Assembly: GCA_013399015.1 (NCBI GenBank)
Contig: VWZX01005646.1
Location: forward strand, 71,230 to 135,229
DNA: 64,000 nt
From: Galbula dea
Taxonomy: Eukaryota; Chordata; Aves; Piciformes; Galbulidae
Direction: 5' to 3'
Part shown: piece by piece, positions 15,201-30,200 of the stretch
Numbering within the stretch: position 1 is the stretch's first letter
Layout of the letters: every line of letters begins with the position of its first letter
Notes under the pieces: model-generated
Databases searched by the model: none
The model's input: the letters and a program-made list of their open reading frames with translations, nothing else
What the model was told of the DNA's origin: nothing
Made by a program: the position numbers and the translations under genes

Positions 15201-18200
15201 TAATGTTTCAGCTCCTTAAGGAGGAGGTGAGCAAAATAGTGCCATATATTCTCTTTGAACAGAAATAAAAATTCATGACCTTTCTTCAGATGCATTTCTT
15301 TTAAGCTGGGGAAGAGAGACTGACATCAGAAAAATAACAGCTGAATTGTTTAGCTACTAAAGCATAAATAAGGAATTATTCAAAAACAGAAAGAGCCTTT
15401 AGAAAGCCCAGATTCTCCTTGCTCATAAGAAAAAAAATAATTACTGAAACTGTAGAGATTAAGAAGCATTCACTTTAGCACACACTTGCTAATTAGCAGA
15501 GAGAAAGAGCTTAAAAGTGGGTAAAAGTGGGCAGCTAAGCTCCTCTGAGGAGTGGTTGAGGAAACTGGGGTTGTTTAGCCTAGAGAAAGGAGGCTCAGGG
15601 GTGGGTAGGGAGACCTCCTCACTCTCTACAGCTACGTAAAAGGAGGTTGGAGTGAGGTGGAGCTTGGTCTCTTCTCCCAGCTAATGAGTGACAGGACAAG
15701 AGGAAATGGCTCCAAGTTGTGCCAGGGGAAGTTCAGATCAGATATTAGGAACAATTTCTTCACCGAGAGGGTTATCAGGTATTGGAACAGGCTACCCAAG
15801 GAGGTGGTGGAATCCCTGTCCCTGGAAGTGTTCAGAAAACCTGTAAATGTGGTGCTTGAGGACATGGTTTAGTGGTGAGCACAGCAGCATTGGAGGGATG
15901 GCTGGACTTGATCTTGGAGGTCTTTTCCAACCATAACAATTCTGTGATTTTAAAGTGGGAAAGTAGTAGATGTACTTGATTGCAAGAGGTGAGCATGACA
16001 AAGTGAATTCTTAAATCCTGTTCCTGCTTCACTACAACATGGTAATATAGCAAAAGGAGCAAATGATTTAAGTGGCAAGCTTTATTAGGACTCAACCAGC
16101 CCTGAAGACTTGCATGTTATTTTCCTAGAAAAGAAGAGGAAGTAGTCTATGAAGAGGGCAGCAGTTCAACTTCACAGAGCTAGCAAAAGCTGCCCTTTTG
16201 TTTCCACTGAGATTTAGAATGAGTTCCTCCTCACCTGAAACAGTAGCGCTCCAGAAAAATCCCTAGGGTCAGGTCATTTTTCCCATAAAATTCCATGGTC
16301 ACAATCCTGTAGCAGAGAAAGAAAAGCTTTACAGGGTGGATGCTGTTAGCTGTGCAATGGCCTTCACATCTGCACCCACTGCTTTTTCAGCCCTGTATCC
16401 CTTCAAAGGCTTTTTTTTTTTTTTTTGTCTTGACTACCCTTCCTAGATCCCTGCTGTCAAGTTTGCTAATAATGAGATCAGAGTCCTATTAGAGCAACTT
16501 TAAATTTGACATTTAGAAGTTGAATACAATTCAACTGTGCTTTTAAAGTAAAGAACATCCAGGCACAGAAGTCCAGACAGCTTAAAGCCTCAAACACTAA
16601 CATTTAAACAGTTACAAAAAGGGTACATCCAGAATACAAAGAAGAAAGCCTTGAGAAAACCTTATTCTTCTAGAAGATTTAATAGCAACTTTTGTTTTCT
16701 CACAACCTGAAGTAACCAAGCCATTTAAAATGTTTTAAGTATCAGTTAAAGTGTCACAATTCAGACATCTTTAATAGTAATTTACATCCTCTTATTGCTG
16801 CTCTTTAGAAAGCTTATTGCCACCTTCTTTGGTTCATTCCTAAGCTTTTACAGGAACTGTAGATCCTTCCCTGTAAGAGAGGCATCTCTATATTTTCACC
16901 TGAGCTAGATGATGAAACACCAAGATCTGTCCTGTTTAGGCAGGCTAGAAGCATGCTTTAAGTTGCCTCCAATCAACAAATTGCATCCCCCTATGATGGA
17001 AATGCAGTTAAAGCTCTTAACACCACTGACTGTAATATGGGAATGACAGCAATATACTCAAATGCCACTCTCAGATAATACATTCTAGAAGTACTCTGAG
17101 ATTCTCTCAAGGCTTATTTTTGGGCTTGGACATTCGGTGTTTATATGCACTAACTTCTCCACAACACTGTATGCAGTGCCCTCCCCAAAGATACATAACT
17201 CTACAGTGAAAGGACCAATAAAAGCATTTGGCTTTAGGCTGGACTTTCTCATCTGTGTCTTGGGGATTACATAAAACTTAAGGGATACTGCTCTGAATCC
17301 AGCAGGCAAGACAAAGTTCTTTTTGCAACAGCTCTTTTTACAGGATAAGCATGACCTACCAAGGAGTCCTCAAAGAAATACTGCTACAAGGCGAGCATTG
17401 ACCTTAACTCAGGAAAAAAAGGTAACAACTACACAAGCCAGAAAGTAGTTTTCATACCAGGGGCTAACACAGGCACTTGGAGCATTGCTGGACTGAGTAG
17501 AAGAGCTACTGAAGAGAACACAGAGCCTCTGATGGTTTACTGGACTCAGGCAATCCACCTGGTAGAGACAGAACAATTCATTTACTGCTTACAGAAACCT
17601 CCATCCACACACAATTCCTGATGACTGTTTTATTCTAGTACTTTTATTCACAGACAAATCTCTGATTGCTTCTTTTGTACAGATCAGCTTTGCATTATCT
17701 CTGAGCTTCAGGTAGACTTTACTGTGTAAAATTGCTAACTGTCATTTTTAGAACAGCATAACCAATATATAAAATGAAACCAATGCACATGCCCACGTTT
17801 CAGTCAAAAGGAAGCTAAGGGAAACAGAAAACAACAGAAGCCACAAGACAAAGATCCAGAGTCTCCTAAGAGTCATACATGTTAGGACACTTTGCAATTG
17901 AAACTCTCAATTATTTATTCAGGCTACAGAAAACTTTCAATTTTCTGCTCTCTGTGAAGAGATTTACCATACTGCTGCTGGAATGAAGCTATTTCCCCTT
18001 CCACACCCTACAGAACCATGAAGTTACCAAACACCTTTCTCTGATCACTCAATTTAAACCAGCATTAATCCACTGATCCAGAACAAGGGCTAGTCTTACA
18101 GTTTCTAAGACTATGACCTCTGAAGCAACACAGATTTACATTTAAGCACCAATTAAAAAGTGACTTCTGCTCATGAACTTGGGGACTGATTGGTTCAGGG

Positions 18201-21200
18201 ACCAAAATGGTTGACTATTTCAAGACGTCAGTTCTGCTACTCTTGTTCATAGACTTCTCCTGAACAGCTTCCAGCTCAAGAAAGTCTCACGATAGGCCTT
18301 GTCAGGCAGTAGTTACTTTGACTGCAGTTTCCCAAAACTTTAAATATTTTGATTACAAGCACATTCTGACTTGCTTTGAAATTTCAAAGATCTCCCCCTT
18401 CTCCATTGTGAGATCCTCACACTTCTTCAGATCATCTAAACTTTTACAGTCTACTGCTGTTTGGATGACATTAAGTCCACTGAAGATGAAAATATTACAC
18501 TTTTAGAAATCACCAACAGAAGCAGCAATAAAGTTCAGTTTCAGAAACTTAAGTTTGCTCCCTCTTCACATACTCATTTTCAGAAATTGGTCACAAACCC
18601 CTAATCTGAACAGGCAATGTAATACACTGATTCCTGGCCAACTTTCTGCACTTCTCAGAGAGTCTCACAACCTCTTCCCTTCTCAGAGAAATTTTACAGT
18701 CAGCCTCTTGCTCTGCTTTCTTAAACCCTCATCCCCTGGTTATATTAAGTGCCCAGAGCACTGCAATCTAAAATGCAATGTTGACATAGCCAAAAAAACC
18801 AAAAAAATCCCAAGATCCAAAAAAACTCCAAAAACCCAAACGATTTTGGTTTAACATTTATTATGAGACACTAACCTTCTGTGTTATCAGGAGAAACTGA
18901 TATAAGCTGGGTTTTCAACAACATAGTTTTGAATCTTACCTTATGAGTCCATGAGGATTCATTCTGAGACAGTCCCTTCTCATCTTCTTCAGCTCTGCAT
19001 CCAGTTTTCCCAGCAGGGACACTAGACACATCCTTACTTTGGGCAAAAGGATCTGTGCTTTTTTGTAGTATCCTGCCTCCTCTGGCCCGATAGTCAGCCA
19101 GCATTCTGGCTAAGCTCTGGCTATCACCTAGATGTTCTGCTATTCTAGTATTAACCAACTCATGAGAAGGTAAGATTTGGATAGCCTTGGCTTGGATACT
19201 CCCATTCATCCCTTGCAGTCCAGAGAGATCTCGCAATAATTGTCTCTTCCTTCTGCTCTCCAGCTCCTTGTACTCCTTATTGAGCAAGGGAGACCAATAG
19301 ACTTGCTCAGGGAAGTACTCCCGCGCAGGGCACCTCATGCCTTTTTCAGTCAAAAGAAATGGTTCCCGGAACATCATGACAGGAGAAATACAGAGAATGA
19401 CATCTTTCAGCTCCTGCTTAAATGCTGCAGAGTAAGTCTTGAGACGATCTTCAGAAGAAGTTACCTCTTCCATGACATATAAACCAGTATCATCCTGAAG
19501 AGGGTCTCTGAAGACTCTCATCTGACGCTTGGACTCCTGCAGATCATCTGCCTGTTGAAGAGGCTCTACTGTCTGGCTATCCAGAGTGACCAAGTGCTGG
19601 TCCATGCCATGGAGGGGCAGCAGTGATGTTTCAGGAATTGCAGGAGGTACAGAGTTAAACACCGGAAATGGTGACTCCACTTTGTGATGCTCTTGCTGTT
19701 TTGAGGATATCATTTCCAGCTGACTGTTCTCTTGGTCACCTCTTTCAAATAAATCCCTTTGTTCAAGCAAGCTGACCTCATCAGAGGACACTGACCCAGA
19801 GATTACAGGCAGTTTTTCAGAGGACAGTTCAATATCTCTGACTGCTGTGCAGAAATCCTCGCCATTGAAGAGGTTTTGTTGTTCATTTTCATCTCCTGGC
19901 TCCTCAATAAGCGAGTGAAAGGAGGTGTTTTTGGTCAGAGTAGGGGGCATGGCAAACTCATCCATAAGGAAAGAGATTTCCAGCTGGGAATGATAAGCCA
20001 CACAGACCATGAAGATCAGGATCTCTTTCACACGGGCCAGCTCATACTCTGCAGCACCACACAACTTGATAGTGCAACCCAGGTGCTGGGGACACCCTTC
20101 AAAGAACATCAGGGTTTTTGTCTGATCTTGAATTAAAAAAAACAAAAACAAAACCACAAAACAAACAAATCAGAGTAATTAGGTTGATCAACTACAGCTA
20201 TCCTGCTCTTAGGTATCTCACACACTAAAGAGACTAACAGAGACTAAGAACAAGTAACATTAGTGGCACAACCCAGCTGCAAAAAATTGCATCACTGTAC
20301 TGAAATAACTTATTTCTGCAAGCAAAACAAGAATTTGCTGGTTTACAAAACAGCAGAAGTTTTACAAGTCACGATGAAGTCCAAGTGAAGGCTACACGGA
20401 ACACATTGGTCTTAAGTGTGTTCTAAGATCACTGTAGACTTTGCAGCAGTGAAGCAAAAGAACCACTATCCTCCCACCTGCATTTGCTCATTGTTGTAAT
20501 TCAGAAATCTAGAAGATTTTGAGTGCAATTTAAAGGCTGGAAGGAGGCATGAGGAAGTGGAAGGGGAAGAGATGCAAAGACTGCAGCTCCCCAAAGATTT
20601 GCATCAACAACGTGTTCCAGCATCACCAATAACCTGTCAAGTAGCATTTCTTCCTTCACAGACTTTCATTGTCTAAAGGGGGTTAACACAGAAAAAGGAG
20701 CCCCATTTCTCAAAGGTGCACAACAAGAGGACAAGTGTACACAAATTGCAACAAGGCAAATTTTGATTGGATATGTTAAGGTTGGACCAGATAATTTTTC
20801 AAGGTCCCTTCCAATCCAGGCTGTTGTATGATCTTCTGTTTCTATGTAAAAAAATTCTGTATGGTGAGGACAGTTAAACAACCAAACAGGTGCCCAGACA
20901 AGCTATGAAATCTCCATTCTGCAAATGGAGAAAAAGCCCTGAGAAATCTGATCCTGCACTGAAATTAATACTTCCTGTTTTGAACACAAAGGTGAACTAG
21001 ACAAACTCCAGGGTGGTGGGAAGAGAAAAAACTGGAAGGAGGAAGCCAGCCTAACTAAAATCTAGTGTGTCCCATCTTGGCTAAGATCATGGGTTTGCGT
21101 CCATTGCCAGTTTACTGTAGTTCCTCTATGTAACAGAAGTAAAGAAAGATGAGTAGGAAGAATACCACTTGATCACACAAGGCATCCAACAGATTACATC

Positions 21201-24200
21201 TAGTTAAGAGGGTCAAAGCATTTATCCTTTTACACACAGAGCTAAGATACATCAAGCTTTACTCACCATTGGGCAACTGAAAAACTTGCATATAAAATTT
21301 ATGACAGGTTCCCAAACGTGGCTTGGTCAACAGTTGATCCATTGACATCACTAAGTCTCCCTGGGTCATTCGACTTACCCGGTCTAACACTTGCTGTAAA
21401 ACCAGAAAAAGACCAGTAAGAATCTTACAGTGCCATTCCTTGGAGAAACCTGGATCTGCTCACGTGAAAAAAGTTCCAGGAAGTACAGTGCAGCCAGCAT
21501 TGTGCTGGCTATCAGGAGCTCAGCCAACTCCCACAGCTACTCTGTTTGGCTGTCTATACCCTGCCCCATAGCCATAGAGAGGCTCTCTGGTAAACACTGA
21601 GGAGCCACACAGGATTTGCTACAAACAGGTGTCAGAGTTAACTAGAACCAAGCCAGGGTGTAAGGACCTACCAACCAAGGACAGAGCAGAGTAGCTGTGC
21701 AGAGCTTAGGCGAAGTTACTTTGTAAGTTTGCCTGCCTTGCCTTGTTGGCAGAGAAGTACTATCAAAAAAAAAAAAAGAGCCCAGGTTTGGTTAGATGAG
21801 AAAATAAGAACTCTTTGCTTTCTCCAGGGAGCTTGCTTCAAGAAGAGATTCAAAAAGTCACCACTAGCCCCAGTCTGACTCAGAGGAAATGCTCACCGGC
21901 TTGACATTGATGACGAGAGTGATACCATGCTCTAAGAGCATGTCCTGGGCAATTCGGGACACGGTCTTCTCAACAAGGACCAAATTAGGTCTGACATCAA
22001 CTATCCTCTGTACATAGTTCTTCAAGAACTCCCTTTCCTGTAGACAGGAACAAAGTATGGCAGTTAACTACTGCAAATCCATCTAAAAAAAAACCCACTT
22101 AAGTGCTTAATACTACTTTCTCTTTTATACACTGATCTTTCTTATGAAATACAGGCACCAGCTGTCCAGAAAGCACCATCAGCTGCCTAATGTGCACATT
22201 TCTCCAGTCCTCACAGCATAATACCCAGTTTATCAGTAATTTGTTCTATGCACTAACTGCACATAAGGATATAGTCCAATGCAGTCTGAAGTAAGACACT
22301 TGCAGCAGAATCCAAACACGCATACATGCACCATAAAGCCTTTTCTTTATAAGGCTGTATGTTCAAAAGGTACTACAATTAGAGCATCCTAGACCAAAGC
22401 TGTTTGCAATGTGATGTTCTCCACCTACAGATACATGCTAACGTTGAGTGATAGCACTCAGAGACACAGCTTCATGAAGAGCATGTCAGTGCTCTGTGCC
22501 TCTACAAGTCTATACACAGAACCTCAGTCCCTAAATCTGTACTTGGGGACAGTACTTCTGCAGTGGGATCCCAAATGCTGCGCACTGCAAAATTGCTTTT
22601 GTAAGCATGCACACCTTCTGGCTTCATCTCACTATTCCCTCACACACTTTTATTACCATGCACAGAAAGCAGGGCTACAACTTACAAAAAACTAAAGGCC
22701 TACTACGTTAGAGAGAGGATAAAGCTTCCCAAACCAGGTAATCTCAATTGTGTTACTGCGGCTCACATCAGGCAACTTTTCAAAGTTCTGTGCAAGAGAA
22801 AGATACCACAAAAGCAGTTTGCCAGCTCCTCAAAACACAAACATTCATGTCACTGGAGCAAAGATAAAGCTTTTGCTAGAAGCTAGCCTTCCCAATTGAA
22901 CTGGTATTTCTATGGTATTTTCTACCCTATAGGACAAAGTTATGATCAAGTTCTGAAGCAGACACTGAAATAATCACTGAGACCAGCATTTATAAAGTAT
23001 AGCAGATACTTCTACCCCATTCAGACACAGGAAAGGTCTCAGTTTTAAGTTTTTACTAGAAAAATCAACTCACTAGGTAGAGACAAGTTCAACTGCTAAA
23101 GCCTTCATACCTGCAATCCTGTCTATTTAAGACATTATTAAGTGGCCTTAAATGCACACTAAAGAAATAGTCCAATACAGAAACAAACATTAGGGCCAAG
23201 GCTCTGCAGGGCAACAAATACTCTTGTTAACAAGCATCCTGGTGATTCTCAGACAGGAATGCAGCATGTCCAAGAAAAGGTCTATCCAATTCAGTGTCTT
23301 CACATTTAAGGCACCTCCCTGCTCATAGGGGAGGTGTCATTCCAAAACATTTTGTAGTTCGTCACTTTATTAGGTTGGTTGCTGTTGTATTTTTTCAAGC
23401 CTGACAAGAAATAATACGGGTGCAACCTAACTCTCAGCCTACACTCTGTTTAATAAAATTTCTTCACACACCTAAACCATATATGACCTTCTGAACTGTA
23501 TTTTTCCACTTGTACAATGTATCATTGAACAAAATCTGTGTTATAAAATGCTGCATTCAGTTGTGAGGATTGTAAGATCGCTCTCAATAAATGTTACCTT
23601 CATGACAAAACCCTTCAGCTTAGACTACAAGTTTGTGCTGCATTTACTGCAGTAGCCTTCTTAGCTAGATGCTAGAAAAGGAATTTTTTGTCCTCTTTCC
23701 TATGCAGTCTCACTCATTCAGTTCCACCTTATACTCTGAAAAAAATGAGACGCCCACTAGACCTCAGCAATTTGTGACTAGTGACAGGACTAGAGGGAAT
23801 GGGCTTAAGTTGTGCCAGGGTAGGTTTAGATTAGATATTAGGAAGAATTTCTTTACTGAAAGAGTGGTGAGATATTGGAATAGGCTGCCCAGGGAGGTGG
23901 TGGAGTCACCATCCCTGGAGGTTTTTAAAAAGCGGATTGATGTGTTTCTTCAGGGGATGATTTAGGTATGAGAGTAGTGTAGGGCTATCGGTTGGACTAG
24001 ATGATCTTGAGGGTCCTTTCCAACCATAATGATTCTGTGATTCTGTAATTTGAAGCAAACCAAAAGCATGCTCTCACCTGGAGTACTATAGGGTCTATGC
24101 AGGTAAACTTTGTTTCTTCTCGATAGAGATACTCAATTGAGCACTTCAGCAGAAGAATTTTGGGATTTTTTAAGCAAGAGTTCATCTAAAAAACCCATAA

Positions 24201-27200
24201 AAACAGTTAAAACAAAAATATAAACACTTGGAAAGGGAAAAGTACACAAGAAAAAAAGACAAATTCCCATTAATGATTTTTTGTTGTTGTTCCTCAAAAC
24301 ACATCACAGCTATATCTCTCCTGCAAACTCAACTACATATTCTTCCTAATTATTAAGACATTATATCCAGCTGCTGGAATTCCACACCTAATATCCTACT
24401 ATTATACTACTATTTCATAGCTATTTGAATGCAATGCTAGAAGTTTCTACAGTCACCTCCAAGAACCCCAAAGTCTTGATACACTTTGGAGCCTCCATCC
24501 AGATCACTTCTATCTTGACCTCCTGCCTTATTTAAAGGCTCATTTTAATATATTATCTTAAGTCAGAACCACGAATGCCTTTTTCTGACTAAAGCTTGGG
24601 GTAATTATAAGATGCCTTCTGAGGCAGTAGTGGGGGCAAGAATGTTTTTCTATACATGCAAGAGGAAAGCTTCCCTCTCTAGAATCTCTGGGCTAAAAGA
24701 AAAGAGCTTGGAAAAGAAAAGCTCTAAAAGCCATTCCTGTTTAGGGTCTCGAACTATATAAAGCTTATAAACCTCCTGAGCAGTGAGAGAACCATCATGA
24801 CATAAAAAGACAGTCACAGTACACTTGTTTCTTCAGCATGCACTACAGCCAGCATTTGATGAACCAAGCCTGAGTTACCTTTTTGTGAGCAACATTCTTA
24901 GTGCAAACAAATCCATTCACCACCATGGAGTCAAACTTCTTTCCACCAGGGATCTAACAAAGCAAAGAGCATTTTTAGAACTGTCATATAATCCCATAAC
25001 TTCTAATGCAATAAACACAGAGTACCTATTGTAGCTGATGTGCGAGCTTCAGCTACACCCTGGATTATCAGCTGAAAGATCACATATAGTCATGCTGAAT
25101 GCACAATTCTTTTCCTTTAAAGTCTGGCAAACTAATGACAACATGAAAACAAGTACTAAGTTCCAGGAGCTCTACACTCCCCTCAACAGGTGCACACTTA
25201 TAGGTCATGGGGAGCATATACCTTTGCACATGCCACTTCCACTAACAACAAGTTGTAAGGAAAGGAAATAGAAGAAAAAAAAAAAAAAAAGGACAAAAAG
25301 ATAAAACCAAACAAACTTCTACCTACTATTTGAACACATCAAAGACTTGACAGGTGTGCCTACAGTCACCACAAGTCACAGGAGTAATAAACAACATGAA
25401 ACAGGTTTCTAAATAACATGTTTCAGAGGACATTTCTGTCATCTGCATGTGAAAACAGCAGGCAGCTACAAAGAGCTTTCACCTCCGATACCTGCTGCCT
25501 GAAGAAATGCCACAAAGCTATCACCAGAACCAAAAGGCTCTCCTCGTATCTTACATGACCTCCAAACAAAACAGGCCTCCCGAGGTGTATTTTGTGAAAG
25601 AAAAACAAGCCCAAGCCTTTGATCCTCAGTCACACTAGTTCCTTGGACATTTAAGTTTCACACGGGCCTCTCAGAAGAAACTCTGCACACCACAGCGCCA
25701 GCCTTACAGTTCAACAGTGTCAGCACTAGGCCATCTGGCAGAACTGGATGCACCATCCCATAACAATTAAGTTTCCTCTTGAAGAAAGTCACTCTGCTTG
25801 GCATGGGAGGAGTTCAGTCCTCCATAATGGATAGTTATGGGGCAACACATTGCTACACAGAGTCCTGCAAGCTACTTATCCAGCATTCAGTACATCTCAA
25901 ATACGAGCACAAAACAAGCTGAAACCAAAAAAGGAAACAAGTCATTACAGAGGTGTTGCTTTGTGCTACCTTGCTACCTTTTGCAGCCTACAGCCTGAAA
26001 GAAGAGGTCAGCTCCAGGGCATTACAGCAGCTTTCACAGGATGTGCAACTTCTTCTAGAACCCCAGCTTATCCAAAGGCCATGCTGGCCAATTACACCTC
26101 TGAACATGCTGGGGGCAGTAGGAAGGCACCCCTTTGCTTCAAACAAGGGGTACTGCCAGCAGCTGCATTATTTTGTTTCCCTACATCCACTGTTTGAAAC
26201 TTACTTTTTTGATGTGAACAAACTGGCGGATATCCATGTCATCATCTCTGTTCTTGACATCAGGCCGGACAGTTTGAACTACCTGGCAGACCACAGGTAC
26301 AATGATATCCCTCCAAGACAGTGACAGTGACTCATTGTACAAAAGCTGCTGAAGCAGTGCCATCATGTGGTTGTGATTAGCAGACCTGTAAAAAATGTAA
26401 ACCAAATAGAATTCTCCTGAGAAAAATCCAGAGCAGTGTTTAGTTGAAGTCTCATTTCAGAAGTAAATTTCTTAACATTTACAGTGCAGGAAATCCTCTG
26501 AAGGAATAGCTGCCTACAACGTTCTACAGTCAACTCTGATCCTGCACTTCAATGTATAAAAATTGAAGGGAAAAAAGCAATCAAAATATACTGGAAAAAT
26601 GCTGTTTTCTTAATGCACTTTAGCTCCTTGTATTGTCCACTGCAGGTAAAGTCCCACTAAAAGCTGGTGGAATAGAAGACATTTTTACTCATGATATGCA
26701 AACTCCTTTTTCTATGTGTTTCTTACAGCAGCCTTTCCATGGCCTGTTTCTCCCCATTCTCTTCTCTCAGCAGATCCAGATTGCTGTGGTGCCAGCCTAG
26801 GGGCGTGAAAAAGAGTTCTTTGGACTTCTCCTCCACCCTCCTGTTGAATAATGACTCTGTAAGAGACAAATAAACCTTGTTAATTCAAGGCCACAATTGA
26901 ATGCCTGCGTCTTTCTGAAAGGCTACTTTGAAAAGGAAAAAAATTACTCAGACATATGTCTAAACCTCTTGAAATACTGAGTTTCAGCTTGACATCATGG
27001 TAGCATGATGTAGCAACCAGTACTAAGTATAACAGTGGTGAGTGTACAAAGGAAAAGTGAACTACTTAAATTCTTGTATTGCCAGTATAGAGCACAGTTT
27101 TCTCTTATGGAATTGAACTGTTACCAAGCTTGTTAAGACAAGGAAAAAAATCTTGTATCCCAGTTGCCTATAATATATAGAAAATTCCAAATATGTGTAT

Positions 27201-30200
27201 TCATAATTCATAACCATAATGTCTTTTAGACTTAAGAACACTGGTCAAAGGCACTAATCCAATCCACAAAAACCTTCTGCTTTGAAGACATCTATGTATA
27301 AGTGGCATTAAAAGATCTAACTAAGCATCTAGCTAACTTATACAATAGTAATCTGAGCAGGACTGTTGAAGAAAAGACTCTTTACAAACAACATTTAACT
27401 TCTTCCAGATGCTCTGTACACAAAATTAGCTGTGTAGAAGATTAACAGAAGTTAATACTGGTTTTTTCCTTTTCCCTCCTCCTGCAAAACCTCCGTTAAA
27501 AACTAAGCATCAGTTTAATCAAAGACTTCATTTTTTCTGGCTGCTCACAGAATCAACAGCTTAAACTGAGAGAAAAAAAGAGAAAAAAAAAAACCCACAA
27601 GTGCACCTGGCCACGATATTGGAAGGCACATGGGTTTTAAACTTCCCAACTGTACCTAATGACCTTTCATTACAGAAGTGGTAGTGGTAATGATGAGAGG
27701 AAACCCAGAAAGATTCAAGAGATGAAGATTTAAGGTACTCTGCAGAAGCAATGCAATTAATCGTATCACATCTTCTTTGCTTGCACAGAAAGTTAAATCA
27801 GCATCTGTTAGGTAAGTTTCTGGGTGGGGAAGCTGTGAACAGACCTGCCACTTAAACTGACTGAAACAAAACGTAAAAGCTTTTCATTGAGTGCTTTTGA
27901 ATGAAGAAATCTGGCAAGTGAAAGACATTTAAGCTTGAAAGTGCATTCAAAAACGTCAGAATAGAGTTTATGCATCAGTTTTGCCACAAGTAAGTTCAGA
28001 TTCACTGTCAAGTAAATCCTTCTAAAGGATGTCCTATTAAAGGTGCACTGAGGAGTTTTTACCGTGATACTAAAACCGCGCAAGAGAAACATTTGAAGTG
28101 TCTCCTTACCTTTAATAAAAGCATCACTTATAGAGAACATCTGCTGTCCTCCGTTTTCAGGATTCAAGTACTCTGAAAGAAGAGAGAAGAGGGAGATAGG
28201 TGGAGACAAGAAAAGAAAAAAAAAAAAAAAGACAGGTTACACTGGTGCACCCCTTTAATTACAATGTACACACCCACAGCAGAAGAAGCAGCATTACTCA
28301 TCTATGTGTTTAGTCACCAATTTAGCAACAGCTTGATGAGTGGTGAAGACAAGAATATCCTCTCCTTCTTGTTCTATCAAAAACTTCTAAGATGACAAGA
28401 AAAATAGTACTTATTACCAAGGAGAAACAAAAAGTAGACAAAAGCAAAGACTGAACTAGGAGTCAACAATGTGCTTTTCCAGTTGACCTACAGGAGGCTT
28501 CCCTAGATCTGAATACAGACACGTAAAGCTGCAAGCAGACACTGTGGGAATGTCCAGACAGGGAATGGCCTCCTCACTCTGGTCTAAAAATGCAGCTTCA
28601 GAAGCCATTTTGCTTCACACTCCAATTAAATGTCTCAGGCTGAAGGAGAGATCAGCTGTAAGATTTATCTTACACAGTAAAGGACACAAAAGACAGCCAG
28701 TCTTTCAAGAGCTGCAAGTCTAAAGTCTAAACCAGTTTAAAGTGTTTTGAGGAATCCATGGTGACAGAGGTAGACTCTCAGCAACAATGGAATGCAAGAG
28801 TCTATATATCACTCAACATATGGGAAATAGGATGAAGCTCTATCTGCTACACTTGTTTAGCTTGCTACACCTTGATCTTTCATGCAGTTGCCTGGCTACA
28901 ATAAGTTTGTTTTCTTCAGACACCATTAGCTTGATCTACCTTTAGTTGGTTCCCTGCTTCTACAAAAAGCTATTATACCACGGGAAAACAAGAGCCATAG
29001 CCCAACTACTTATACCATGTGATGATCTGAAGTCTGAAGCTAACCCTTTATCAGCTTTCCAGAGAATGGTCCAGACCCACTGCCACAAACAGAATGGAAA
29101 GCCAGGCACCTTTCAGACACCAACAGAAAGCAACAGAAAGTTGACAGGACACAAGCATTCACAAGTCCCTGAAAATCAGGACTCAAGAGATCCTTTGCAT
29201 GGCACCAGTCTAAAAATCTGAGTTTTTCTGCAGTTGCCCAGTTTGCAAACAGATACTCAACAGATTATTTATGTACCAAAGAATTTGCAAGCCTCCCTTG
29301 CAGCTTGATGGTTATTTGCAAGTTCCTTTCACCTCTTGCTTAGATGAAAAGCATCACAAGCAACCTACTGCTTGAGAAAAGCTGGCTCACCCTCAGCATT
29401 CATTCACCCACAGCCCCACAGAATACCTAGAGAAAGCATGTTGTGCTGTACCTACACACAAGCAGGTATACTAGTACCTCCATCCCTCTCCATCTTGCAA
29501 TAGCCTCAGGGCAGCAGCTGCTACTATGAACACATTCAAATCAGGTCTGACACACATCTCTGCCTGACGTGGCCAAAGCAGAAGTTCATCTCAGCTGAAA
29601 CCTAGCCTTAGTAATGCTCTGGACAACGACACGGTTGGCACCTCAAAACCAGGAACACTTCTCTTCAGTACAGCTTTACCTCCTATACATTTGCTTCCAA
29701 TTGTGCCCCAGGGGAAGCTCCTGACAAGGTAGGATACCATACCTCTTCCTACGCTAGACAGTTAACACACCCATAGGTGTGAGTTTGAAATGGTTAGACA
29801 CTGGTCAGCATGCACATTTTCTCACTTCATATTGTCCTACATATATCATGCTTTATGAAATGCTGTGGAAAGAAGTTCCTGTAGCATATTTTGTACCCTT
29901 GTCTGCAACAGTTAGCTATCAAAAGCGACAAGACAAGGGGCAATAGTTGTAAGATGAAGCATAGGAAGTTCCATGTGAACACAAGAAAAAAATGTTTTCC
30001 CAGTTCAGGTGCCAGAGCACTGGAACAGACTGCCCAGAGAGGTTGTGGAGTCTCCTTCTCTGGAGATATTCAAAACTCATCTGGACACGCTTCTGTGTGA
30101 CCTGGTCTAGGTCTGCTCTGGCAGGGGGGTTGGACCAGATGATCTCTTGAGGTCCCTTCCAACCCCTAACATTCTGTGAAAAGACTATCTTACAAGCTCC

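Noticed and set aside
22700..22766. A longer exon continuing leftward from the microexon acceptor
   Set aside because: The frame stays open for some distance, but no known PIKFYVE sequence fits and only the gtgagc after 21 nt gives a good donor with the right phase.
25850..26324. Overlapping plus-strand frames of 115 and 123 codons
   Set aside because: They overlap PIKFYVE exon 15 on the other strand and show no start context, domain or splice support.
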